DNA of 64,000 nucleotides from Salinibacterium hongtaonis (GTDB lineage Bacteria > Actinomycetota > Actinomycetes > Actinomycetales > Microbacteriaceae). The stretch lies in the NCBI RefSeq assembly GCF_003065485.1, contig NZ_CP026951.1:2418001-2482000 (forward strand), written 5' to 3'. A program made the translations under genes and the position numbers. The notes beneath the pieces were generated by a model that worked only from the letters and a program-made list of their open reading frames with translations, was not told the origin of the DNA and searched no databases. Shown piece by piece: positions 16,420-25,068 of this stretch; position 1 is the stretch's first letter, and the number at the start of each line of letters is the position of its first letter.

Positions 16420-17607
16420 GTGCGAATTTTCAGAACCAGGCCGTCCCGGTGGTGGGCCTACAGCTCGTCGGTGACCGCGATTCTTCTTCTTGCCGGGGCA
16501 GGCGTACATTTCGGCGCCGCCAAGGCCACCGCGCCTGCTGGCGAAACCGGTGCGGCGCCCATCACGGCGCAGCCCAGCCCGTCGAGTGCCGCCGAAACAT
16601 TGACCGAAGGCGCGCCTGCAGCGCCCTCCGCTAAGGGCGAATCCGCTCGCGGCACGGACGATCTCGACGGAACGTCGCACGACGACGCCGCGGGCAAGGA
16701 TTCTGCCACCCCTGCGCCCGCCGCGCCGAGCACACCACCGACCACAGCGTCGGGAGTCGGCACTGGATCTGCCGCGGCCCCGGCCCCCGCCGCAAATCCA
16801 GCGCCCGCATCCAGGCCAGCTGCGGTCTCTCCTCCCCCTGCCTCGACCTCGGCGACCGGCGTTCCCGCAGGAACCGCGCTCAAGCGGCACGATGGCGACC
16901 TCGTCATCAGGACTCCGGGAACCGTGATCGATGGCCTCGACATCCGAGGATTCGTGCGGGTCGAAGCCCCCAATGTCACGATCCGGAACTCCATTATTCG
17001 CGGCCGCGACACTACGGGCGATGCCATTCTTATCTATGCCGGAACCGGCAAATCAGCGGGTCTTGTCGTGCATGACACTGAGCTCGTGGCGCAGTTCCCC
17101 TCGCACAGGGTCAATGGCGTCTACGGCTACGGCTTCACCCTCACCCGCGTCGCTATTCACAATGTGATCGACTCCGTGCATATCTTTGGCAACGACGTCG
17201 TGATTCAGAAGTCGTGGCTGCACGACAACTTGCACTACGCGAACGACCCGGGTTGGAATGGCGGTCCCAGCCACGACGACAGCATCCAGATTCAAAAAGG
17301 CAGCAATATTGTCATCACTGGCAATGTGATCAGCGGCGCTTACAACGCCGCACTGCAGATCACTCAAGACCAGGGCACCGTCTCACAGGTGAGCTTTACC
17401 TCGAACCTCGTCTCCGGCGGCGGCTGCACCATCAACGTCGCCGAAAAGGGCAAGGGTGCGATCAAGGGCCTCACGATCTCAAACAACATCTTCGGCGGTT
17501 CTCGCTTTGGATGCTCGGCTCTCATTCCGCCCACAACCACCGCGACGATGTCGGGCAATACCAAATCGGACGGCACGGTTGTGCGGGTGGATCGCCGAGC
17601 TCAGTAA
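16420..17607 (+). CDS. Secreted parallel beta-helix protein, paralogue C
   Basis: The product is 395 residues. The GTG at 16420 follows GGGAG at a proper distance. A signal peptide or anchor (SSVTAILLLAGAGVHFGAA) leads into a long Ala/Pro/Ser linker to about residue 145. The beta-helix domain follows (GVPAGTALKRHDGDLVIRTP, GTVIDGLDIRGFVRVEAPN, HNVIDSVHIFG, SWLHDNLHYANDPGWNGG, SHDDSIQIQKGSNIVITGN). It is closer to B than to A in many coils, so B and C may be the more recent duplicates. It ends with RVDRRAQ. Its own promoter region suggests separate control. The convergent recQ gene begins 40 bases after its stop. Confidence 0.8.
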   Translation: MRIFRTRPSRWWAYSSSVTAILLLAGAGVHFGAAKATAPAGETGAAPITAQPSPSSAAETLTEGAPAAPSAKGESARGTDDLDGTSHDDAAGKDSATPAPAAPSTPPTTASGVGTGSAAAPAPAANPAPASRPAAVSPPPASTSATGVPAGTALKRHDGDLVIRTPGTVIDGLDIRGFVRVEAPNVTIRNSIIRGRDTTGDAILIYAGTGKSAGLVVHDTELVAQFPSHRVNGVYGYGFTLTRVAIHNVIDSVHIFGNDVVIQKSWLHDNLHYANDPGWNGGPSHDDSIQIQKGSNIVITGNVISGAYNAALQITQDQGTVSQVSFTSNLVSGGGCTINVAEKGKGAIKGLTISNNIFGGSRFGCSALIPPTTTATMSGNTKSDGTVVRVDRRAQ

Positions 17608-17647
17608 ACTCGCGAGCTCAGCACGGAGGTTGCACTGGGAGTCGTTC

Positions 17648-19480
17648 TTAGCTGCTGAGCGCAACGACTCCGAGAATCGCCTCGCCATAGGCCTCGCGCT
17701 TTTTGGCACCGATTCCGCTGATGCCGTCAAGGTCGGTGAGCGTGGCCGGGCGCGCGACGGCGATTGCTCTGAGCGTCGCATCCCCGAACACGATGTAGGC
17801 AGGCACGCCGAGTTCTTTCGCCTGCTCAGCACGCCAGGCGCGCAGAGCCTCGAACAGTTCGACCTGAGCTGGCTCGAGGTCCGCTGCCGCCGTGGCGGCC
17901 TTCGCCGAACGACGAGACCCTCTGAGACGAGCCTCCGGCTCGGTGCGCATGGAGACGGCTCGCGCCCCCGACAACACATCGGCGGATGCCTCGGTTATGG
18001 CCAGAATGCCGTATTCGCCTCGGGTTGCGAGCAGCCCCTGCGCCAGGAGTTGGCGCACTACGCCGCGCCACTGCTGTTCGCTGAGATCGGCACCGATGCC
18101 CCAGGTCGCGAGGGTCTCGTGCTCGTGCTGCTGCGTGCGCGGGGTCTGCTTTCCGCGAAGAATATCCACGAGCTGCCCCGCTCCGAACGCCTGATCGCGT
18201 TCCCGTTTGAGGCGAACAACCGTGGACAGCAGCTTCTGCGATGGCACGGTTCCGTCCCACGATGCCGGCGGCGTGATGCACGTGTCGCAATTGCCGCAGG
18301 GGCTCGACTCCTGGCCAAAATATGCCAGCAGTTGCACTCGGCGGCACTCGACCGTTTCGCACAGGGCAAGCATCGCGTCGAGGTGTGCACTCAACCGCCG
18401 CCGGTGGGCCAGGTCACCCTCCGACGTGTCGATCATGCGGCGCTGCTGCACCACATCCTGCAGCCCGTAGGCAAGCCAGGCAGTGGACGGGAGCCCGTCG
18501 CGGCCCGCTCGACCGGTCTCCTGGTAGTAGCCCTCCACGGACTTGGGCAGATCGAGGTGGGCAACAAAACGCACATCGGGCTTATCGATGCCCATGCCGA
18601 ACGCGATGGTGGCCACCATGACGAGCCCGTCCTCGCGCAAGAACCGAGACTGGTTGGCGGCCCGAACATGGGCGGGCAAACCGGCGTGGTAGGGGAGGGC
18701 GGGAATGCCGTTGGCCACGAGCATGTCGGCCGTCTTTTCGACCGAAGCGCGGGAGAGGCAATAGACGATTCCGGCGTCGCCGGGATGCTCGCTGCGCAAC
18801 AGCTCCAGCAGTTGCTTGCCCGGCTGGGCTTTGGCCGCGATTCGATACTGGATGTTGGGGCGGTCGAAGCTCGCCACAAAATGACGGGCTTCCTCGAGCT
18901 GCAAGCGTCGCGCGATCTCGGCGTGCGTCTGCCCTGTCGCGGTTGCAGTCAGAGCGATGCGGGGAACCTCCGGCCACCGCTCGTGCAGCATCGACAACCG
19001 CAGGTAGTCCGGGCGAAAGTCGTGGCCCCACTGCGAAACACAGTGAGCTTCGTCGATAGCGAAGAGCGAGATCGTGCCGCGATCGAACAACGCGGCCGTA
19101 GATTCGAGGGCGAGCCGCTCGGGGGCGAGATACAGCAGGTCAATTTCGCCCGCGACGAAAGCTGACTCGACTCGTCGACGCTCGTCAGCATCCTGCGTTG
19201 AATTGAGAAACTCCGCCCGCACACCCACCGCGGCGAGGGCATCCACCTGGTCTTGCATGAGGGCAATAAGAGGTGAGATCACAACGCCGGTGCCCTCGCG
19301 CACAAGCGCTGGCACCTGGTAGCAGAGCGACTTGCCGCCACCCGTTGGCATGAGAACGAGGGCATCTCCGCCGTCGACAACCGTGCGGATGATCTCGGCC
19401 TGGTCGCCGCGAAAACTGTCGTAGCCGAATACCCGGCCCAGAACGTCGAGTGCGGCGTCGGGCGTCGTGAGCTGGGTCAT
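17648..19480 (-). CDS. recQ: ATP-dependent DNA helicase RecQ
   Basis: The product is 610 residues, the usual size for bacterial RecQ. It unwinds DNA 3' to 5' during recombination and fork repair. Walker A is [17 protein letters not shown] near residue 45, motif II is [20 protein letters not shown], and motif VI is [15 protein letters not shown]. The zinc-binding RQC region has the four cysteines in CETVEC and CGNCDTC. A C-terminal HRDC domain ends with [20 protein letters not shown]. The ATG at 19480 is where family similarity begins; the open frame upstream runs into the next gene's antisense. The reductase gene ends 10 bases upstream, so co-transcription is likely. Confidence 0.94.
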   Translation of the reverse strand: MTQLTTPDAALDVLGRVFGYDSFRGDQAEIIRTVVDGGDALVLMPTGGGKSLCYQVPALVREGTGVVISPLIALMQDQVDALAAVGVRAEFLNSTQDADERRRVESAFVAGEIDLLYLAPERLALESTAALFDRGTISLFAIDEAHCVSQWGHDFRPDYLRLSMLHERWPEVPRIALTATATGQTHAEIARRLQLEEARHFVASFDRPNIQYRIAAKAQPGKQLLELLRSEHPGDAGIVYCLSRASVEKTADMLVANGIPALPYHAGLPAHVRAANQSRFLREDGLVMVATIAFGMGIDKPDVRFVAHLDLPKSVEGYYQETGRAGRDGLPSTAWLAYGLQDVVQQRRMIDTSEGDLAHRRRLSAHLDAMLALCETVECRRVQLLAYFGQESSPCGNCDTCITPPASWDGTVPSQKLLSTVVRLKRERDQAFGAGQLVDILRGKQTPRTQQHEHETLATWGIGADLSEQQWRGVVRQLLAQGLLATRGEYGILAITEASADVLSGARAVSMRTEPEARLRGSRRSAKAATAAADLEPAQVELFEALRAWRAEQAKELGVPAYIVFGDATLRAIAVARPATLTDLDGISGIGAKKREAYGEAILGVVALSS

Positions 19481-19490
19481 GCTCTCAAGG

Positions 19491-20081
19491 CTAACCGGGC
19501 TCGCCGACCGTGTAGACGAGCCGAGCGAATTGCCCCACCTTGGTGGCGCTCTCGAGCCGCAGCCGGTCTGACTCCACTCGCCGGGGAAACACGGGAGCCC
19601 CGCCCGTGAGAGCGACCGGGGCGACCGAAAGCGCAATCTCGTCCAGGGCGTTGGCGTCGAGGAACTGGCCAGCGAGGTCACCGCCCCCGACGACCCAAAT
19701 GTCACCCCCCGCGGCCGCTTCACGAAACTCGGGGAGAAGATCGGCAATAGCCCCTGAGCGGAATCGAACATCGGCCCCCTCAGGCACCGGCAGCTCACGC
19801 GTGGTCATGACGAACACGGGCTTGTCGCCGTGGAACTCTGCCCACTTTTCGGGGTGATCCAGGATGTCGTCGTGCTCAAGGATCCAGAGATAGGTTGTCG
19901 ACCCCTCGACGAGCACGGTTGCTCCGGTCGGGAACAACCCCTCGTCGGGATGCTCGCCGCCATCGACGGCGAACAACCATTCGAGCGAGTTGTGCTCATC
20001 GGCGATAAAGCCGTTGATCGTGGTCGCGCTATCGAAGAGGACCTTGCCGGTAGTACTAGGGGCGGCGCTCTGTTCGCTCAT
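19491..20081 (-). CDS. Dihydrofolate reductase/RibD C-terminal-like family protein
   Basis: The product is 196 residues. It resembles the RibD C-terminal or YwjB/DHFR-like fold: the N-terminus [20 protein letters not shown], a central [19 protein letters not shown], the NADPH-binding loop [20 protein letters not shown] and [16 protein letters not shown]. Members are NADPH-dependent reductases, most with unknown substrates; the variant here is not a true folate enzyme by sequence. It lies upstream of recQ with a 10-base gap. Confidence 0.85.
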   Translation of the reverse strand: MSEQSAAPSTTGKVLFDSATTINGFIADEHNSLEWLFAVDGGEHPDEGLFPTGATVLVEGSTTYLWILEHDDILDHPEKWAEFHGDKPVFVMTTRELPVPEGADVRFRSGAIADLLPEFREAAAGGDIWVVGGGDLAGQFLDANALDEIALSVAPVALTGGAPVFPRRVESDRLRLESATKVGQFARLVYTVGEPG

Positions 20082-20116
20082 GCGGGAAGAGTAGCGCCGC
20101 CCACCGACATCGAGGT

Positions 20117-22234
20117 TTACTTCTTCTTGTTTTTGTTTTTTGCCTTGAGGGTCTTCTCGTGCACGGGCGCCTCACCCGAAGCCCGCAGTGCCTCGTAGTA
20201 GTTGCGCGCCTCATCCTGTCGCTGCTGCTCTGCGCCACTCGCGATGGCCGCGCGCAGGTGAATGGGCTTGAACCCGAAGGCGTCCACAAGATCTTGCGCG
20301 TGGGGGCGAACGCGGGTCAGCAGCCGGTCGATGTAGGCCGAGACAGCCTGGGCACGCTGCGGCGATAGGCGCCCGTTTGAGAGATACCAACCGATGTTCT
20401 TCTCGATGAGTCCGAGCCCGAAAATGTCATGAAGCCACACGAGAACCTGCTTGGTGCCGGGGTCTTCCACTCGCTCAACTCCGCGAGTGAACGCCTCCCA
20501 CTGCAGAAGCTCCGCGTGTGCCCGCGAAGCCTCGATGAGCTTGTTCTGCTGGGAGTTGAAGAGCGCTCCAGCATCCACCGGCGACATCTTGGATGCTGGC
20601 CGCAGCGCCTGCGCCAGCTCGGCAACCATCGTCTCGACCCTGTCTGTGAGGATCGCGCGCTGCACCTCGGTGTCGCGCAGCTCGCTCACTGAGCGCGCGG
20701 TCGAACCAAAGTCGCGCACCGTCTGGGCGATGCGGCGAAGACCCGTGTTGTGGAACGCTCGTTCAGCCGCCTGACCCACCGCGTACCGGGCCAGCTTGCC
20801 TGCATCCGCTCCCTTGAACTGCTTGGCGAAGTCGCCCAGCAGGCGCTTGCCGACGAGCTGGAGCAGGACGGTGTTGTCGCCCTCGAAGGTGACGTAAATG
20901 TCGAGGTCACTGCGCAGACCCGTAATGCGGTTTTCGGCCAGGAAGCCCGCCCCGCCGCAGGCCTCGCGGGCCTCCTGCAGGGTGTCGAGCGCGTGCCAGG
21001 TCGACAGGGGTTTGAGCGCAGCGGCGAGGGTTTCGAGGTCTTCGCGGGCCTGCGGGGTGTCGCCCTTGCCGCTGAAGACGGAGTCGAAGGCGACCAAGAA
21101 CTCGTCGTGCGCAAAGTACTGGGCGTAGGTCGTAGCGAGACGAGGAAGCAGACGGCGCTGATGGCGCTGGTAGTCGAGCAGCACCATCTCCTCGCCCGTC
21201 GCGCCTTCGAACTGGCGACGCTGGTTGCCATAGGTGATCGCGATCGCGAGGCCCATCGCAGCACCGTGCGTCGCCGCGCCATCGAGCGAAACGCGTCCCT
21301 GCACGAGCGTGCCGAGCATCGTGAAGAATCGACGGCCGGGGCTGTCGATCGCGGAGGAGTAGGTGCCATCCTCGGCGACATCGCCGTAGCGGTTGAGCAG
21401 GTTCAGACGAGGGATGCGCACACCGGTGAAGTGCAGGCGACCGTTGTCGATTCCGTTGAGGCCGCCCTTGAAGCCGTCGTCCTCGCCTCCGACGCCGGGC
21501 AAAAACTCGCCCGTCTCACGAGAGCGGATGGGCACGTAGAAGGCGTGAACACCGTGGTTGACACCCTTGGTGATGAGCTGCGCAAAGACAACGGCGTCGA
21601 TGCCGTGAACCGCGGCGTTGCCGAGGTAGTCCTTCCACGCCCCGCGGAACGGGGTGTCAATGACAAACTCTCCCGTCGTCTCGTCGTATGTCGCCGTGGT
21701 TCCCACGGAGGCAACATCCGACCCGTGGCCCGTCTCGGTCATCGCGTAAATGCCGGGCGTCTCGAGGCTCATGATCGAGGGGAGAAAAGTCTTGTGGTGA
21801 TACTCGGTGCCGAGGTGCTGCACTGCAGAGCCGAAAAGCCCCCACTGCACACCGGCCTTGATCTGCATCGACGGGTCGCCGAACACGAGCTCCGTGAACG
21901 ACGCAATGCTGCCGCCGATGTCGCCCTTGCCACCCACCGAGACGGGGTACGCACGGTGCACCCGGCCGCTGTCGGCGAGCGCCTGCAACTGACCAAGCAC
22001 GCGGGTGCGGTGATCTTCTTTAGTCTGGTTGTCGATGCGGTGAAACTGCGGATCTTCCATCGCATCGCGCGACTGCTGACGGATGTCGGCCCACGTACCC
22101 AAGAGCATGCGTCCGAGCGCGGCAACATCCACCGAAGCGGCGGATGACGTCGCATCGAGATTGGCATCGACTTCGGCCTCGACCGAGGGCGAAGCGGGGG
22201 CTGCTGGGGTACGACCGGGGGCGGTGTCGAGCAT
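20117..22234 (-). CDS. Acyl-CoA oxidase/dehydrogenase family enzyme
   Basis: The product is 705 residues, the length of peroxisomal-type acyl-CoA oxidases found in actinobacteria. FAD-dependent oxidation of acyl-CoA to the trans-2-enoyl form is expected, with electrons going to oxygen. The acyl-CoA dehydrogenase N-terminal and middle domains show YAMTETGHGSDVASVGTTAT; the flavin-binding C-terminal part has EACGGAGFLAENRI and DIYVTFEGDNTVLLQLVGKR, where the glutamate in FEGDN fits the catalytic position. A lysine-rich tail (TLKAKNKNKKK) is unusual for the family. It stands alone, with the CPBP protease gene 130 bases upstream. Confidence 0.9.
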   Translation of the reverse strand: MLDTAPGRTPAAPASPSVEAEVDANLDATSSAASVDVAALGRMLLGTWADIRQQSRDAMEDPQFHRIDNQTKEDHRTRVLGQLQALADSGRVHRAYPVSVGGKGDIGGSIASFTELVFGDPSMQIKAGVQWGLFGSAVQHLGTEYHHKTFLPSIMSLETPGIYAMTETGHGSDVASVGTTATYDETTGEFVIDTPFRGAWKDYLGNAAVHGIDAVVFAQLITKGVNHGVHAFYVPIRSRETGEFLPGVGGEDDGFKGGLNGIDNGRLHFTGVRIPRLNLLNRYGDVAEDGTYSSAIDSPGRRFFTMLGTLVQGRVSLDGAATHGAAMGLAIAITYGNQRRQFEGATGEEMVLLDYQRHQRRLLPRLATTYAQYFAHDEFLVAFDSVFSGKGDTPQAREDLETLAAALKPLSTWHALDTLQEAREACGGAGFLAENRITGLRSDLDIYVTFEGDNTVLLQLVGKRLLGDFAKQFKGADAGKLARYAVGQAAERAFHNTGLRRIAQTVRDFGSTARSVSELRDTEVQRAILTDRVETMVAELAQALRPASKMSPVDAGALFNSQQNKLIEASRAHAELLQWEAFTRGVERVEDPGTKQVLVWLHDIFGLGLIEKNIGWYLSNGRLSPQRAQAVSAYIDRLLTRVRPHAQDLVDAFGFKPIHLRAAIASGAEQQRQDEARNYYEALRASGEAPVHEKTLKAKNKNKKK

Positions 22235-22363
22235 GGCAGGAACTCCAATTCAGACAAAGAGAGCGTGTGTTGCCACGCTAATCCGGCTTCATGAACAGAG
22301 GGAATTCAACGTCCGCCGCCTCCAACGGGGAGTCGCGAGTCCACCGAGACCGTTGTAGCCAAG

Positions 22364-23341
22364 CTACAAGTTGCGGGGTTCGGATCCATCTGAGTCCGAC
22401 AAAGGCGTCGACTCGACCTGCACCGACACGTCAGCCGGAATCGGCTCCCGCACGACACGCACGCGCTCGAGGCCCAGACGCGTGTGCATCCGCACAACCC
22501 ACCAGGAGAAGAGCCCGAGGGTGATCGCGGTCGCAATGACGCCGAAGGGGGTGCCTTCCGACGTGTTCGCATCGACCATGCCCACAGCAGCGAGCAAGAA
22601 GATCACGCCGTTGTTGACCACATGTGCGGCAATTGCCGCTTCGAGGCCGCCCGTGCGCCATACGAGCCACCCCGCGAAGACGGCGAATACACCGACATCG
22701 AGCAGACCCCAGATGTCGTAGATGTGACCGGCCATGAAGAGGGGAACGGGCAAGAGGATGGCCCAGGCCGGATGCTTCAACCAGCCGCCGATGGCCTGCA
22801 TCAGGTATCCGCGAAAAACATATTCCTCCGCCGTCGCCTGCACCGGCACCAACAGCAGGGTCACGATGATGAGCGCAACCGTATTCGCGCCAATCTGCGG
22901 GCCGACGATCTCATCACCAAACAACGGCGGAATGGCAAACAGCTGCAGGCCGAAGGTAACAGCGAAGACCACAATCGCAGGAAGGGCAAGGCGCCCCAGC
23001 CAGCGCCAGCGCAGTCGCCCTGCCACCGACGAGATAAGACCCAGGGGTCTCGGCCCCATAATGAGCCTGGCCAGGATGATCGACGGCAGCATGAGCGCGA
23101 CAGTAGCGAGCGAGAACGCCAAGATGACCGGCTGCGAGTTGTCGATCGTTCCTTCGAAGAGCAGTGTCTCGAACTGTGCGGCGACGCCGCCGACGTCAAG
23201 GAACGAGGCGATCAGCATCGCCACCGTGATGATCACGGTGAAAACCACATAGATGCCCAGGGCGATCAGCCCCGTGACGATCGCCTTCCACCAGGCGTAC
23301 TTGGGGGCGGAGCGAGCAAGGCGATGAAAGGCGTAGTTCAC
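22364..23341 (-). CDS. CPBP-family intramembrane metalloprotease (Abi)
   Basis: The product is 325 residues with about eight membrane segments. The three motifs of CPBP (type II CAAX prenyl endopeptidase-like) proteases are present: EEYVFRGYL near residue 169, FMAGHIYD near 205, and HVVNNGVIF near 245. They hold the glutamates, histidines and asparagine of the active site. Bacterial members act in peptide maturation, bacteriocin immunity or sigma-factor signalling; no substrate is obvious here. It follows cysE with a 33-base gap on the same strand, so it may belong to the cysteine operon without a functional link. The cytoplasmic tail is acidic. Confidence 0.88.
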   Translation of the reverse strand: MNYAFHRLARSAPKYAWWKAIVTGLIALGIYVVFTVIITVAMLIASFLDVGGVAAQFETLLFEGTIDNSQPVILAFSLATVALMLPSIILARLIMGPRPLGLISSVAGRLRWRWLGRLALPAIVVFAVTFGLQLFAIPPLFGDEIVGPQIGANTVALIIVTLLLVPVQATAEEYVFRGYLMQAIGGWLKHPAWAILLPVPLFMAGHIYDIWGLLDVGVFAVFAGWLVWRTGGLEAAIAAHVVNNGVIFLLAAVGMVDANTSEGTPFGVIATAITLGLFSWWVVRMHTRLGLERVRVVREPIPADVSVQVESTPLSDSDGSEPRNL

Positions 23342-23374
23342 GCCCCGAGCCTACCCGCGGGTGCCCTCATAGCG

Positions 23375-23950
23375 TCAGATGGAATACGTGCCGGGATCCA
23401 CGAAAAACTGACGGTCGAACTCATGCACGGGAGCGATCGGCCGCGGAACCGCAGGGCTCCCCACGAGCAGAGACTTGGGCGGCGCATCCTTGAGCACAAC
23501 GGCTGCAGCACCGACGACACTTCCGGCGCCCAGCACGACCGGGCCGAGCACAGAGGCTCCCGCGCCCACCGTGACATGGTCACCCAGGGTGGGGTGGCGT
23601 TTGGCCCGCTCCGATGAACGACCCCCCAGGGTGACCCCGTGATAGAGCATGACGTCGTCGCCGAGTTCCGCAGTCTCGCCGATGACGACGCCCATGCCGT
23701 GGTCGATAAAAAAGCGTCGGCCGATGGTCGCGCCGGGGTGAATCTCGACGCCCGTGAGAAAGCGGGCGAACTGAGAAACGGCTCGGGCAACGAAGTACCA
23801 CCGCCAACGCCACAGGATGTGGGCGATGCGGTACCACCACACGGCGTGCAGCCCTGAGTAGAGCCAGAAGACTTCGGCGTTGCTGCGGGCGGCCGGGTCG
23901 CGAAGGCGCGCGGTCGCAACATCCTCACGGATGCGGGAGACGACGCTCAT
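23375..23950 (-). CDS. cysE: Serine O-acetyltransferase
   Basis: The product is 191 residues, the short CysE form. It acetylates L-serine with acetyl-CoA, the first step of cysteine synthesis. The conserved block [20 protein letters not shown] and [20 protein letters not shown] carries the catalytic His and Asp, followed by [20 protein letters not shown] and left-handed helix repeats. It ends in YSI, the C-terminal isoleucine used to dock into CysK in the cysteine synthase complex. cysK lies 46 bases upstream in the same orientation. Confidence 0.95.
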   Translation of the reverse strand: MSVVSRIREDVATARLRDPAARSNAEVFWLYSGLHAVWWYRIAHILWRWRWYFVARAVSQFARFLTGVEIHPGATIGRRFFIDHGMGVVIGETAELGDDVMLYHGVTLGGRSSERAKRHPTLGDHVTVGAGASVLGPVVLGAGSVVGAAAVVLKDAPPKSLLVGSPAVPRPIAPVHEFDRQFFVDPGTYSI

Positions 23951-23996
23951 CGCGCCGCTCCCGCCCGTGAGGGTGGAGCAGAAAGAGGATCAGCCA

Positions 23997-24932
23997 CTAG
24001 TCCTGCAGGTGCTCGAACAGAATCGTGGAGAGGTAACGCTCACCGAAGTCGGGGACGACCACAACGATGGTCTTGCCAGCGTTCTCGGGGCGCTTGGCGA
24101 CCTCGACTGCGGCGCTCACGGCCGCACCAGACGAGATCCCCACAAAAATGCCCTCTTCGACGGCGAGGCGACGCGCAAAATCGAGCGAAGCATCGAGTGA
24201 AACGTCGATGACCTCGTCATAGACCTCGCGGTTGAGCACATCGGGCACGAAGTTCGCTCCGAGGCCCTGAATCTTGTGGGGGCCAGCCTTGCCTTCGCTC
24301 AGCAGCGGGGAGTCGACAGGCTCGACCGCGATGACCTGCACCTCGGGCTTGCGCTCCTTGAGCAGGGTTCCAGCGCCCGTGATGGTGCCGCCCGTGCCGA
24401 TGCCGCTGACCAGGATGTCGATGGCGCCATCGGTGTCGGCCCAGATCTCTTCACCCGTGGTCTTGTAGTGGATGGCCGCGTTGGCCGGGTTGCCGAACTG
24501 GTCGGCCCACACGGCGCCGGGGGTGTTCTCGACGATCTCCTTGGTCTTCTCGACCGCCCCGCGCATCCCCTCACTTCCCGGGGTGAGCACAATCTCCGCA
24601 CCGAACGCGCGGATCACCGAGCGACGCTCGCGGCTCATGGTGTCGGGCATCACGATGATGACCTTGTAGCCGCGGGCAGCGCCGACCATCGCCAGGGCGA
24701 TTCCGGTGTTACCGCTGGTTCCCTCGACGATGGTGCCGCCGGGCTTGAGCGCTCCGGATGCTTCTGCCGCGTCGATGATGGCCGCACCGATACGGTCCTT
24801 CACGCTATTCGCAGGGTTGTAGAACTCAAGCTTGGCAAGCACTGTTGCACCAGCACCCTCCGTCACCTTGTTCAGGCGAACGAGAGGGGTGTTTCCGATG
24901 AGCTCGGTGACGTTGTTATAGATACGGGCCAT
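23997..24932 (-). CDS. cysK: Cysteine synthase A
   Basis: The product is 311 residues. This PLP enzyme makes L-cysteine from O-acetylserine and sulfide. The PLP lysine is in [13 protein letters not shown] near residue 43, the substrate loop is [17 protein letters not shown], the phosphate-binding loop is [13 protein letters not shown], and the conserved serine is in [11 protein letters not shown]. It is followed by cysE in an operon, the usual arrangement for the complex. GGGAGT is at a fair distance from the ATG. No CymR or T-box-like leader was recognised in the 136 bases upstream. Confidence 0.96.
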   Translation of the reverse strand: MARIYNNVTELIGNTPLVRLNKVTEGAGATVLAKLEFYNPANSVKDRIGAAIIDAAEASGALKPGGTIVEGTSGNTGIALAMVGAARGYKVIIVMPDTMSRERRSVIRAFGAEIVLTPGSEGMRGAVEKTKEIVENTPGAVWADQFGNPANAAIHYKTTGEEIWADTDGAIDILVSGIGTGGTITGAGTLLKERKPEVQVIAVEPVDSPLLSEGKAGPHKIQGLGANFVPDVLNREVYDEVIDVSLDASLDFARRLAVEEGIFVGISSGAAVSAAVEVAKRPENAGKTIVVVVPDFGERYLSTILFEHLQD

Positions 24933-25021
24933 GATCTCGTTACTCCCTGAAGGCTTGTGGGTATGTGTTCACCTTAAAGCCCAGCGCTCAATGGGCCCAA
25001 AATATTTCATCACCCTCAACG

Positions 25022-25056
25022 AAACCCGGCCCGCTGCAACGCAGCGGGCCGGGTTT
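25022..25056. terminator. Strong bidirectional terminator
   Basis: A perfect 16-base stem (AAACCCGGCCCGCTGC paired with its complement) with a three-base loop ends in TTT on either strand. It follows the stop of the secreted nuclease gene and precedes cysK, so it ends the minus-strand nuclease transcript before the cys operon. Confidence 0.9.
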
Positions 25057-25068
25057 CTGTTGTCTGAC

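Noticed and set aside
17456-19165. Long plus-strand open frame across paralogue C and recQ
   Set aside because: It runs through two well-supported genes in other frames and shows no domain.
20750-22147. Plus-strand open frame opposite the acyl-CoA oxidase
   Set aside because: Antisense shadow without recognisable protein features.
24933-25021. Riboswitch or T-box before cysK
   Set aside because: Fewer than 100 bases are available and no conserved element or anti-terminator was recognised.
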